From assembly GCF_016772415.1 (NCBI RefSeq), contig NZ_JAGSGD010000001.1:3187501-3251500 (forward strand): a stretch of DNA of 64,000 nt. The letters are read 5' to 3'. Below are positions 1 through 8,371 of this stretch, piece by piece (positions within the stretch are counted from its first letter, which is position 1; each line of letters begins with the position of its first letter). A model generated the notes under the pieces. That model searched no databases, had not been told where the DNA came from, and was given only the letters and a program-made list of their open reading frames with translations. Origin of the DNA: Phenylobacterium glaciei. Its GTDB lineage: Bacteria > Pseudomonadota > Alphaproteobacteria > Caulobacterales > Caulobacteraceae. Made by a program: the position numbers and the translations under genes.

Positions 1-2
1 TG

Positions 3-965
3 GCCGCCGCCCGCCTGCCCTTCGGCGACGGCTACCGGATGCCGGCCAATGCGGCCAAGTGGGAGACGGTGCTGAGGATGCTGGAGCCCGACATCCTGGA
101 GGCTGGCGACATCTTCGTGCCCGGCCACGCGGCCTTGGACACCGGCGAGGCGCTCGGCGTGCCGGTGGTGGGCTTCTGCCACACCGACGCCGCGGCGCTG
201 GCGGCCCTGCACTTCGGCGACTGGGCGCAGGCCCCGGCCATGAAGCGCTGGGCCGACATCTATCGGCGCTTCGACCGGGTGGTGGCGCCCAGCCGCCACA
301 TGGCCCTGCGCCTGGCCGAGGCCGGGGTTGAAAAGGTCACCGTCCAGATGCTTGGGGTCGACACCGAGCTCTTCCATCCCCGGCGCGCCGATCCGGGCGC
401 GCTGCGCAAACGCCTGGGTCTGCCCTGGAACGCCCGCATCCTGGTCTTCGCCGGACGCCCCGCACGGGAGAAGAACATCGACTCCATCGTCTGCGCCGTG
501 GAGCGCCTGGGCGAGCCCTATCACCTGATCCTGGTGGGCGCAGGCAAGGACGTGCGCATCTCTCCCCACGTCATCAGCCTGGATTACGAGTCCGATCCCG
601 TGGCCTTGGCGACCCTGATCGCCAGCTGCGACGCCTGCGTCCACGCCAACGAGAACGAGCCCTTCGGCCTGGTGGTGCTGGAGGCCCTGGCCGCCGGCGT
701 GCCGGTGGTGGGCCCGCGACGCGGCGGGGTCTCCGAACTGATCGACAACGAGGTCGGCCAGATCGCCCACGACGTCGACCCCGGGGGCTTGGCCGAGGCC
801 ATAGAGGCCCTGTTCGCCCGCGACCTCGGCGCTCTGTCGGCCGCCGCCCGCGCGCGGGCCGAGCTTCGCCATAGCTGGGAGCGGACCTTCGAAGGCCTTA
901 CCCGCCTCTATGGCGAACTCGTCATGAGCTCGGCCGCGCCGCAACCCCAGGCTTGGCGCGCCTAA
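3..965 (+). CDS. Glycosyltransferase family 4, C-terminal part (5' end outside window)
   Basis: The reading frame is open from base 3, so the gene enters the window truncated; 320 residues are visible. It is a GT-B fold glycosyltransferase of the GT4 type that transfers a sugar from a nucleotide-sugar donor in envelope glycolipid or polysaccharide synthesis. Seen: a linker followed by the donor-binding half starting with ILVFAGRPAREKNID, and the family ENEPFGLVVLEALAAG motif (EX7E) followed by GVPVVGPRRGG. The acceptor cannot be inferred. Its TAA stop overlaps by 4 bases, tail to tail, with the acyl-CoA dehydrogenase on the other strand. Confidence 0.85.
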   Translation, partial: AAARLPFGDGYRMPANAAKWETVLRMLEPDILEAGDIFVPGHAALDTGEALGVPVVGFCHTDAAALAALHFGDWAQAPAMKRWADIYRRFDRVVAPSRHMALRLAEAGVEKVTVQMLGVDTELFHPRRADPGALRKRLGLPWNARILVFAGRPAREKNIDSIVCAVERLGEPYHLILVGAGKDVRISPHVISLDYESDPVALATLIASCDACVHANENEPFGLVVLEALAAGVPVVGPRRGGVSELIDNEVGQIAHDVDPGGLAEAIEALFARDLGALSAAARARAELRHSWERTFEGLTRLYGELVMSSAAPQPQAWRA

Positions 966-2188
966 CGACCCGTCGGCATGTCCTTGAAGGGCACGTCCTT
1001 GTCGACCCGGATGTCGCCGGGCAGGCCCAGAACTCGTTCGGCGATGATGTTGCGCAGGATTTCGTCGGTGCCGCCGGCGATCCGCAAGCCCGGCCCGAAC
1101 ATCAGCGAGAAGTGGAAGGCGCCGTTCAGCGAGGCCAGTTCCGGATCGTCGATGATCCCGTACTGGTCCAGCATCTCGATAGCCGTATTGCCCAGCTCCT
1201 GCATCTGCACCGCCGAGATGATCTTGCCGATGGAGCTCTCCGGGCCCGGCGTCTGACCGCGCGAAAGGGCCGTCATCGTGCGGTTGCGGGTGTGCTTCAG
1301 GCCTTCAGCCTGGACGTACCAGTCCGCCAGCTTCTCGCGCAGCGCCCCGTCTTTCAGGGCCGAACCACCGTCGAGGCCCGGCGTGTTGCGCGCCGCCTCC
1401 ATGAACTGCTGCCAGCCCGCGCCGGTCTGACCGCCCACCGCCAGCCGCTCGTTCATCAGGGTCACCAGGCTGACCTTCCAGCCCTCGTCGACCGCGCCGA
1501 GGCGCTGGCTGTCCTTCACGCGCACATCGGTGAAGAACACCTCATTGAACCCCGATCCCCCCGACATCTGGTGGATCGGCTTCACCTCGATGCCCGGGTC
1601 CTTCATATCGACCCAGAACATGGTCAGGCCCTTGTGCTTGGGCTTGTCGGGGCTGGTGCGGGTGATGACGATCCCGAAGTCCGAGAACTGGGCGCCCGTC
1701 GTCCACACCTTCTGGCCCGAGATGAGCCAGTCGCCCGAGCCGTCCGGCGCCCGTTCGGCCTTGGTCCGCGCGCCGGCCACATCCGAGCCGCCGGAGGGTT
1801 CGGAGAACAGCTGGCTCCAGATCTCCTCACCGCGCAGGGCGGGACCGACGAAGCGCTGCTTGGTCGCCTCGTCGGCGAAGGTCATCACCGTGGGGACACA
1901 CATCCCCAGGCCGATCTGGAACGGGTTGCCGGGGATCGGATACTTCGCCTCCTCCTGGCTGAAGATGACGTTCTGCACCGGGGAGCCCCCTTGCCCGCCC
2001 CATTCCTTGGGCCAGGTGATGCAGGCGTAGCCGGCGGCGGCCTTGGTGGCCTGCCAGGCCTTGGAGGCGGCCATGCCGTCGCCGCCCTCCGGATCGCCAG
2101 CCACACGGGCCTTGGGGGCGTTGGCGTCGAGCCAGTCGCGGACCTGCTGGCGGTAGGCGGCTTCGTCGGGGCTGTCGTTGAAATCCAT
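962..2188 (-). CDS. Acyl-CoA dehydrogenase, subunit of a tandem pair (408 aa)
   Basis: FAD-dependent dehydrogenase that introduces an alpha-beta double bond into an acyl-CoA, passing electrons to ETF. Seen: N-terminal helical domain, central beta domain (SEPSGGSDVAG, KVWTTGAQFSDFGIVI) and the C-terminal family signature AGGTDEILRNIIAERVLG. The ATG at 2188 is chosen over an in-frame TTG at 2194; AGGGA lies upstream. It is the second gene of an operon, 12 bases after the acyl-CoA dehydrogenase at 2201-3322. Tandem unequal pairs of this kind form heteromeric enzymes in steroid or branched-chain acyl-CoA catabolism; whether these two associate is inference. Confidence 0.92.
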   Translation of the reverse strand: MDFNDSPDEAAYRQQVRDWLDANAPKARVAGDPEGGDGMAASKAWQATKAAAGYACITWPKEWGGQGGSPVQNVIFSQEEAKYPIPGNPFQIGLGMCVPTVMTFADEATKQRFVGPALRGEEIWSQLFSEPSGGSDVAGARTKAERAPDGSGDWLISGQKVWTTGAQFSDFGIVITRTSPDKPKHKGLTMFWVDMKDPGIEVKPIHQMSGGSGFNEVFFTDVRVKDSQRLGAVDEGWKVSLVTLMNERLAVGGQTGAGWQQFMEAARNTPGLDGGSALKDGALREKLADWYVQAEGLKHTRNRTMTALSRGQTPGPESSIGKIISAVQMQELGNTAIEMLDQYGIIDDPELASLNGAFHFSLMFGPGLRIAGGTDEILRNIIAERVLGLPGDIRVDKDVPFKDMPTGR

Positions 2189-2200
2189 GACCAAATTCCC

Positions 2201-3322
2201 TTAGGCGGCCGCCGCGTTGCGGCGTTCGAGGTGGCTGACGAGGCGTTCCTTCCAGACCCGGGGCGCGCCGGCCACCAGGCTGAGTTGACGCGAGCGGCGG
2301 TAAAACAGATGGCAATCCATCTCCCAGGTGAAGCCGATGCCGCCGTGGGTCTGGATGTTTTCCTTCGACGAGAACCAGTAGGCCTCCGACGCCGCGATCC
2401 GCGCGGCGCTGGCCGCCACTGGCAGCTCCGGTGCGTTGGTGTTCAGCGCCCAGGCTCCGTAATAGGCGTTGGAGCGGGCCAGCTCGTTCTTGACGTACAT
2501 GTCGGCCAGCTTGTGCTTGATGGCCTGGTACGAGGCGATCACCCGGCCGAAGGCGTAACGCTCCAGGGCGTAGTCCTTGGCCATCTCCAGGCAACGATCA
2601 GACCCACCACACTGTTCGAAGGCGATCAGGACGGCGGCGCGGTCGAAGACCTGTTCCACCAGTTCCATCCCAGCGCCGGCCGCGCCGACCCGGCGGGCGG
2701 GCGCATCCTTGAAGACCAGTTTGGCAGCGTCGCGGGTGGGATCCAGCGTCTTGACAGCCTCGCGGGCCACGCCTTCGCCGGCCAGGTCCACCAGGAAGAG
2801 GCCAGGCTTGCCACCCTCCTTGGCCAGCACCAGGGCGACGTCGGCGATGTCGCCGTCGGTCACCGGGATCTTCACGCCGGTCAGCTTGCCGTCGGTGACG
2901 GTGGCCTGCAGCGTGGCGGCCGTCGTCGCGCCGGGACCTTCGGAGGTGGCGATGGCGCCGATGATCTCACCGGCCGCGATCTTGGGCAGCAGGTCAGCCT
3001 TCTGCTCGTCGCTGCCGGCCAGCATGATGGCCTCGGCCAGGAAATAGACCGTCGAGGCGAAGGGGATGGGCGCCACCGCGCGGCCCAGTTCCTCGGCGAT
3101 CACGCAGAGCTCCAGGTGACCCAGACCCAGGCCGCCGAATTCCTCGGGGATGGCGGCGCCCAGCCAGCCCTGGCCGGCGACGGCCTTCCAGAGGTCGGCG
3201 TCGTAGCCCTTGGCGGGGTTCTCCAGCACGCCGCGGGCGCGGCCGAGTGGGCTGTTGGCCTCAAGGAACTTGCGCGCCTCGCCCTTCAGGAATTTTTGGT
3301 CGTCCGAAAAATCGAAATTCAT
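2201..3322 (-). CDS. Acyl-CoA dehydrogenase, first gene of tandem pair (373 aa)
   Basis: Second, shorter acyl-CoA dehydrogenase family protein. Seen: N-terminal MNFDFSDDQKFLKGEARKFLE typical of the family, PEEFGGLGLGHLELCVIAEELGRA, and the C-terminal QTHGGIGFTWEMDCHLFYRRS signature. The central flavin-binding region is less canonical than in its neighbour, as is usual for the partner subunit of heteromeric acyl-CoA dehydrogenases. It heads the two-gene operon, divergent from the hypothetical gene at 3465. The substrate is unknown; a TTGAC-N5-GTCAA inverted repeat lies 78 bases upstream. Confidence 0.9.
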   Translation of the reverse strand: MNFDFSDDQKFLKGEARKFLEANSPLGRARGVLENPAKGYDADLWKAVAGQGWLGAAIPEEFGGLGLGHLELCVIAEELGRAVAPIPFASTVYFLAEAIMLAGSDEQKADLLPKIAAGEIIGAIATSEGPGATTAATLQATVTDGKLTGVKIPVTDGDIADVALVLAKEGGKPGLFLVDLAGEGVAREAVKTLDPTRDAAKLVFKDAPARRVGAAGAGMELVEQVFDRAAVLIAFEQCGGSDRCLEMAKDYALERYAFGRVIASYQAIKHKLADMYVKNELARSNAYYGAWALNTNAPELPVAASAARIAASEAYWFSSKENIQTHGGIGFTWEMDCHLFYRRSRQLSLVAGAPRVWKERLVSHLERRNAAAA

Positions 3323-3399
3323 GCTCGCCCATCCGCCGATTTCGGCCGGTTGAAGTTTCCTCGCGCGTCAACATACGCGGCTTCTCGACCGAGGAAAGA

Positions 3400-3414
3400 T
3401 TGACCTCGCGTCAA
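3400..3414. promoter_or_regulatory. Inverted repeat TTGAC-N5-GTCAA in a divergent promoter region
   Basis: A perfect 5-bp inverted repeat with a CTCGC spacer lies between the divergent acyl-CoA dehydrogenase operon (start 3322) and the gene at 3465. Position and symmetry fit an operator for a dimeric regulator. The regulator is unknown and the site is short, so chance is possible. Confidence 0.3.
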
Positions 3415-3464
3415 GGATTTCAGGGTCTTATGCGCACCTGTGGGCGAGCTCGAAGGGCGTACGG

Positions 3465-4040
3465 ATGGCCAAGGCGATATTCCAGAAGAACCAGCGGGTC
3501 TGGGTCGAGAGCGTTGGCGCCTGGGCGGTCATCGAGAAGCTGGTGCCGGTCTGGGCCCGCGGCTTCGATGAGCCCGTGCGGGTCAGCTACGACGTCGGCC
3601 TGGGCCGCGACTTCGCCGCCCATGAGTTGAAGCCCGAGCAGGAAAGCGAAGACATCCTGGCCGAAGACGGCGCCCATTGGCGGCTGCTGCGGGCGCGCAA
3701 CAAGTGGCAGACCCCCGATAACTGCCGCCACCATCCCTATCCGGGCAGCTATCCGGTGGTGGTCACCGACGCCAACGACTGGGGCGGCTGGCGCACGCCA
3801 GGCGCGGAATACGACCGCGACCCCCACAAGATCGAGTTCCAGGCCCGGCTGATCGCCTCGTCCCCGCGCCTGCTCTCGGTGGCCCGCCGGCTGATGGCGA
3901 TGATCGAGGAAACCCCCGGCGCGCCGCCGGAACTGAAGCACCTGGCCGAGCAGGCCATGAAGATCGACCAGTACCTTAAGGAAGTGCCGGCCGGCGTGGA
4001 TGAGCCCATGCGGGAAGAAACAACCCACGCCGCCGAGTAG
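3465..4040 (+). CDS. Conserved hypothetical protein (191 aa)
   Basis: No family recognised with confidence. The protein is soluble, without signal peptide or membrane segment. The N-terminal half (residues 1-60, KNQRVWVESVGAWAVIEKLVPVWARGF) looks like a small beta-rich domain; the middle is rich in Trp, Asp and Pro (HPYPGSYPVVVTDANDWGGWRTPG); the C-terminus is helical. Codon use resembles the neighbours, which supports a real gene. It is divergent from the acyl-CoA dehydrogenases and convergent with ompW, with four bases between stop codons. Confidence 0.7.
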   Translation: MAKAIFQKNQRVWVESVGAWAVIEKLVPVWARGFDEPVRVSYDVGLGRDFAAHELKPEQESEDILAEDGAHWRLLRARNKWQTPDNCRHHPYPGSYPVVVTDANDWGGWRTPGAEYDRDPHKIEFQARLIASSPRLLSVARRLMAMIEETPGAPPELKHLAEQAMKIDQYLKEVPAGVDEPMREETTHAAE

Positions 4041-4044
4041 CGGC

Positions 4045-4692
4045 CTAGAACTTGTAGCCGAAACCCGCCGAGACGACCCACGGGTTGAGCTTCACCTTGG
4101 ACGTCAGGGCGCCGGCATTGATCTTGGCGTCGGTCTCGAAGAACACCTTCTTGACGTCGAGATTGGCGCTCCACGGCCCTTTGACCGCGACATCGACGCC
4201 GGCTTGCAGGGCGTAGCCGAAGCCGTCCTTCAGCTTCACTGTGAAGCCGTTCTCGTCCTTGCCGCTGTGGAACAGCATGTAGTTCACGCCCGCGCCCACA
4301 TAGGGGCTGACCTTGGCGGTCGGGGCGAAGTGGTACTGCAGCGAGACCACGGGCGGCAGGACCCAGGTCTTGTGAACGGTGACGTCCACTCCCGGCCCCT
4401 GGGCCTTGATGGTGTGCTGGCTGGTGGTGGCGATGACCTCGACGGCGACATGATCGGTGAGGAAATAGGACAGGCCGAGAGACGGCTTGTAGTCGTCCCC
4501 GACATCGACATGCAGACCGGTGGCCGTACCCGCCGCCGTGGTGATGGCGTCATCCGCGGTCGGCGAGATCGCCGTGGCCCGGACATTGAGCATCAGCAGG
4601 CCCTTTTCCTTGGGCCGATAGTCCTGGGCCTGGGCGGTTGCGGTGAGCGCAAGCGCAGCGCCCAGGGCGAGCGCATAGGTGGCGGCCTTCAT
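4045..4692 (-). CDS. ompW: OmpW family outer membrane protein (215 aa)
   Basis: Eight-stranded beta-barrel outer membrane protein thought to pass small hydrophobic molecules. Seen: signal peptide of about 22 residues ending TATAQA, the OmpW pattern LSYFLTDHVAVEVIA, VSPYVGAGVNYMLF, amphipathic strands, and a C-terminal aromatic residue (GFGYKF) as required for Bam-dependent insertion. Length fits the family. In enterobacteria ompW is controlled by FNR; here an FNR/FixK-like box sits 74-87 bases upstream of the start, which suggests oxygen control (inference). Confidence 0.93.
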   Translation of the reverse strand: MKAATYALALGAALALTATAQAQDYRPKEKGLLMLNVRATAISPTADDAITTAAGTATGLHVDVGDDYKPSLGLSYFLTDHVAVEVIATTSQHTIKAQGPGVDVTVHKTWVLPPVVSLQYHFAPTAKVSPYVGAGVNYMLFHSGKDENGFTVKLKDGFGYALQAGVDVAVKGPWSANLDVKKVFFETDAKINAGALTSKVKLNPWVVSAGFGYKF

Positions 4693-4766
4693 GTTCTTGT
4701 CCCCTCAACGCACGGAGGGAGCGCCGTGCTGACCCGGGACATCGCGCGTCATGCCAGGCGCGGCCT

Positions 4767-4800
4767 TGACCGAAGTCAAACATCTGTTTGAATTCGGTCA
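4767..4800. promoter_or_regulatory. 34-bp near-perfect palindrome with an FNR/FixK-like box, upstream of ompW
   Basis: The segment runs from TGACCGAA to TTCGGTCA with inner arms TCAAACA and TGTTTGA and only three mismatched base pairs. Its left part, with one extra base (4766-4779), reads TTGACCGAAGTCAA, one base off the FixK half-site consensus TTGAYC-N2-GRTCAA. Its centre is about 80 bases upstream of the ompW ATG, compatible with class II activation from a start site near 4731. Regulation is inferred from position and motif only. Confidence 0.5.
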
Positions 4801-4876
4801 GCCAGAGCCGGCGGCCGCCGCTGGCGTTGCGCATCACCAACCCGCACCGGTCCGACCAACATGCGCCGATCAGCCT

Positions 4877-4936
4877 GCAGCACAGCGCGCAGTCCCCACA
4901 GCTCTCGCCTCGTGCGAGGTCGGTCCTGAGTTCCAT
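4877..4936 (-). pseudogene. Possible remnant of a Cys-cluster (YkgJ/UPF0260-like) gene
   Basis: In a minus-strand frame starting at ATG 4936, codons at 4877-4900 encode CGDCALCC followed by RLI. This is the Cys-x2-Cys-x2-Cys-Cys signature of the YkgJ-type zinc/iron-chelating family, whose intact member lies at 41990-42454. The frame then loses resemblance to the family and runs into ompW, and no ribosome binding site precedes it. It may be a decayed gene fragment or coincidence. Confidence 0.2.
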
Positions 4937-5025
4937 CGCGGCGAAACCGATGTCCGGGGCGTGACAGTTTCTTTTCGCTCGCGGCAAAGCTCGCCCTTCG
5001 CGCGCGGATCGCTTAAATCCTAGGG

Positions 5026-7641
5026 ATGCGCACAGAGACTCCCCAGCCCATCCGGCTCACTGACTATCGCCCCCCGGCGTTCCTGATCGAGACCACCGAA
5101 CTGGTCTTCGCCCTGGAGCCCAACACCACGCGGGTGAAGGCCCGGCTGACGATCCGGCGCAACGGCGAGCATGCCGAGCCCCTGGTGCTGCACGGCGAGC
5201 GGCTGAAGCCGATCTCGGTGGCGGTGGACGGCAAGCTCCTGGCTGACAGTGAGCGCACCATCGACGCGGAATACCTGACGGTGCCGAACCTCCCCGACGC
5301 CTTTGTGCTGGAGACCGAGGTCGAGATCGATCCGGAGGCCAACAAGGCCTTGGACGGCCTCTACATGTCCGGCGGCCGGTTCTGCACCCAGTGCGAGGCC
5401 GAGGGCTTCCGCAAGATCACCTGGTTCGCCGACCGTCCCGACGTGCTGTCACGCTTCACCGTGCGGGTGGAGGCCGACAAGAAATTCCACCGCCTGCTCT
5501 CCAACGGCAACCTGATGGAATCCGGCGTACTGCCCGGCGGACGTCACTATGCCGTCTGGAACGACCCCTTCCCCAAGCCGGCCTATCTGTTCGCCCTGGT
5601 GGCCGGCGAGCTGGACGAACTGGCCGACAAGCTGGTCACCATGACCGGCCGCACCGTCGACCTGAAGATCTATGTCGACCCCGGCATGTCCGACCGCGCC
5701 GCCTACGCCATGGACTCGCTCAAGCGGGCCATGAAGTGGGACGAGGAGGTGTTTGGCCGCGAATACGACCTGGACCTGTTCATGATCGTCGCCGTGCGCG
5801 ACTTCAACTTCGGGGCCATGGAGAACAAGGGGTTGAACATCTTCAACTCCTCCCTGCTGCTGGCTGACCCCGCCACCGCCACCGACCTCGACTACGAGCG
5901 GATCGAGAGCGTGGTGGCTCACGAGTACTTCCACAACTGGACCGGCGACCGCATCACCTGCCGCGACTGGTTCCAGCTGTGCCTGAAGGAAGGCCTCACG
6001 GTCTTCCGCGACCAGAGCTTCTCGGCAGACATGCGCGGGGCCGCCGTCCAGCGGATCAAGGACGTGAAGACCCTGCGCGCCCGCCAGTTCTCCGAGGATC
6101 AGGGGCCGCTGTCCCACCCGGTGCGCCCCGGCAGCTATCTGAAGATCGACAACTTCTACACCGCGACCATCTACGAGAAGGGCGCGGAGGTGATCCGGAT
6201 GCTCAAGACCCTGATCGGGGATGAGAAATTCCGGGAGGGCATGGACCTCTATTTCGACCGCTGGGACGGCCACGCCACCACGGTGGAGGAATTCATCCGC
6301 TGCTTCGCCGACGTCACCGGCGAGGACCTGACCGACTTCTTCGCCTGGTACGAACAGGCCGGCACGCCGAACGTCACCCTGAAGCACAGCTACGACGCCG
6401 ACACCCGCATCCTGAAGCTGGACCTGACCCAGGCTACCGCCCCGACCCCGGGCCAGCCCACCAAGCGCGCCCTGCCGCTGCCGGTCCGCATCGGCCTGCT
6501 GGACGGCGAAGGCCGCACCCAGGCCTTCCTGCGCGACGGGACCGCCCTGGACGAGACCGTCGTGGTACTGAACGGCGAGGCCACCAGCGTCACCTTCACC
6601 GGCGTGGACGCCGCCCCTGTGGTCTCGGCCCTGCGCGGCTTCTCCGCCCCCGTCACCCTGGAGACCGACGCCCAGGCCAAGGACCGCTACGTTCAGCTGG
6701 CCGGCGACCCCGACCTGTTCAACCGCTGGGAGGCCGGCCAGGATCTGGCGCGCGCCCTGATCAGCAGCCGCGCGTCGGGCCGGCCCGACGAGGTGGGCGA
6801 GGAGCGCTACGCCGAGGCCCTGGGCCGCGGCCTGGCCGACCAGGCGGCCGATCCGGCCTTCAAGGCCCTGCTGCTGTCGCTGCCTTCCGAGGCCGACCTG
6901 GCGCTCGCCATGAAGCCTGCCGACCCCGGCGCCATCCACGAGGCCCGCGAAGCCCTGCGCACCCGTCTGGCCCTGCACCTGGAAGACGACCTGAAGCGCC
7001 TGCATATCGGCCTGCAGGAGCTGGGGGAGTTCTCGCCCGACGCCGCCAGCGCCGGCCGCCGCGCGCTGCGCAACGCCACCCTGGACCTGCTGGCCGCCAA
7101 TCCCCGCGCCGAGGTCATCACCTTGGCCGACGGTCACTACCGTGCGGCCATCAACATGACCGACGCCATGGGCGGGCTGAACGCCTTGATGCTGCTGGGC
7201 GGCGAGGCCTTCGACTCAGCCCTGGTGGACTTCTACGAGCGTTGGAAGAGCGAGCCCCTGGTGATCGACAAGTGGTTCGCCCTGCAGGGTCGCGATCCCT
7301 CGGACGGCGCGCTCGGCCGGGTCATGGGCCTGACGGCGCACCCCGCCTTCGACCAGACCAACCCGAACCGACTGCGCGCGCTGATCTCCAACTTCGCGGC
7401 CAACCAGGCGCAGTTCCATGATCCCAGCGGCTCGGGCTACCGCTTCCTGGCCGACACCATCCTGGCGGTCGACGGGTTCAACCCGATGACCGCCGCGCGC
7501 CTGGTGGAACCGCTGGGCGGCTGGCGGCGATATACACCCGAATTGGGGACCTTGATGAAGGCCGAGCTCCAGCGTATCGCGGCGACGGAGGGGCTTTCCA
7601 AGAACGTCTACGAACTGGCCACCAAGGCCTTGGCGGACTAG
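5026..7641 (+). CDS. pepN: Aminopeptidase N, M1 family (871 aa)
   Basis: Zinc metallo-aminopeptidase that removes N-terminal residues from peptides in the cytoplasm. Seen: substrate-anchoring GAMEN at 263-267, zinc site HEYFHNW at 299-303, and the third ligand Glu in CLKEGLTVFRDQ about 19 residues later. The C-terminal half matches the PepN-type DUF3458 Ig-like and helical domains. The 871 aa length is typical of bacterial PepN. No signal peptide. It is monocistronic; the next gene starts 107 bases downstream. Confidence 0.97.
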   Translation: MRTETPQPIRLTDYRPPAFLIETTELVFALEPNTTRVKARLTIRRNGEHAEPLVLHGERLKPISVAVDGKLLADSERTIDAEYLTVPNLPDAFVLETEVEIDPEANKALDGLYMSGGRFCTQCEAEGFRKITWFADRPDVLSRFTVRVEADKKFHRLLSNGNLMESGVLPGGRHYAVWNDPFPKPAYLFALVAGELDELADKLVTMTGRTVDLKIYVDPGMSDRAAYAMDSLKRAMKWDEEVFGREYDLDLFMIVAVRDFNFGAMENKGLNIFNSSLLLADPATATDLDYERIESVVAHEYFHNWTGDRITCRDWFQLCLKEGLTVFRDQSFSADMRGAAVQRIKDVKTLRARQFSEDQGPLSHPVRPGSYLKIDNFYTATIYEKGAEVIRMLKTLIGDEKFREGMDLYFDRWDGHATTVEEFIRCFADVTGEDLTDFFAWYEQAGTPNVTLKHSYDADTRILKLDLTQATAPTPGQPTKRALPLPVRIGLLDGEGRTQAFLRDGTALDETVVVLNGEATSVTFTGVDAAPVVSALRGFSAPVTLETDAQAKDRYVQLAGDPDLFNRWEAGQDLARALISSRASGRPDEVGEERYAEALGRGLADQAADPAFKALLLSLPSEADLALAMKPADPGAIHEAREALRTRLALHLEDDLKRLHIGLQELGEFSPDAASAGRRALRNATLDLLAANPRAEVITLADGHYRAAINMTDAMGGLNALMLLGGEAFDSALVDFYERWKSEPLVIDKWFALQGRDPSDGALGRVMGLTAHPAFDQTNPNRLRALISNFAANQAQFHDPSGSGYRFLADTILAVDGFNPMTAARLVEPLGGWRRYTPELGTLMKAELQRIAATEGLSKNVYELATKALAD

Positions 7642-7748
7642 GCGGCCTATCGGCGATTGCGCCGAGCCGAATCTTGTTGAGAATTCAGAGCTGTGGCGAT
7701 GTTGGCGAAGACCGGCGCCCACAGGCCGGCCCAGGGAAACCGCCATAA

Positions 7749-8270
7749 ATGTCCTCTATCTCGCTCGCCCGCATCAACTTCATGGTCGTGGATGACAACA
7801 TCCACGCCATTGATCTGGTCAAGACGATGCTGCGCGGCTTTGGCGTGGACTCCGTGGTGGAGGCCAAGACCATCACCGAGGCCAAGGTCAAGCTGAAGCA
7901 GTCCACCCTGCCCGGCGCCGCCGTCATCGACATCATCATCCTGGACTACATGATGGGCGAGGAAGAGGGCGTGACCCTGGCCCGCTGGCTACGCAGAGAG
8001 GACACCAGCCCCGCGCCCTACATTCCGATCATCATGCTGACCGGACATGCCGACCGGCAGCGGGTCTATGCCGCGCGCGACGCCGGGGTGAACGAGTTCT
8101 GCGTGAAGCCGTTCACGCCCTCGGACCTGATGAAGCGGATCATGGCGGTGATCGACCATCCCAGGTCCTATGTCCGCTCCAGCTCGGGCTATTTCGGCCC
8201 CGACCGGCGGCGGGTCGATGACCCGAAATACAAGGGTCCGGAGCGCCGCAAGGACCGCAAGCGCAATTAG
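7749..8270 (+). CDS. Single-domain response regulator with a basic C-terminal tail (173 aa)
   Basis: CheY-like receiver: acidic pair DD15-16, phospho-acceptor Asp66 in IIILDYMMG, Thr in IIMLTGHAD, and conserved Lys in CVKPF. After residue ~135 there is no DNA-binding or enzymatic domain but a basic tail with two similar units, GPDRRR and GPERRK, in FGPDRRRVDDPKYKGPERR. The gene is 101 bases upstream of pleC on the same strand, so PleC or a partner kinase is a plausible input, unproven. The output is probably a protein-protein interaction. Confidence 0.88.
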   Translation: MSSISLARINFMVVDDNIHAIDLVKTMLRGFGVDSVVEAKTITEAKVKLKQSTLPGAAVIDIIILDYMMGEEEGVTLARWLRREDTSPAPYIPIIMLTGHADRQRVYAARDAGVNEFCVKPFTPSDLMKRIMAVIDHPRSYVRSSSGYFGPDRRRVDDPKYKGPERRKDRKRN

Positions 8271-8371
8271 CCGCGCTTACATCCTCTGTGACCCTATGAC
8301 TCTCGTGACGCGCGGGGGCCGCTCGCCTAGACTCCGACATTGGGTGACTCGGGTTTTGGGAGCGATGGGCG

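Noticed and set aside
953..3403. An 816-codon plus-strand open frame across the two acyl-CoA dehydrogenases
   Set aside because: It is antisense to two genes with full family motifs and encodes a His/Gly/Val-rich sequence with no domain; a GC-rich shadow frame.
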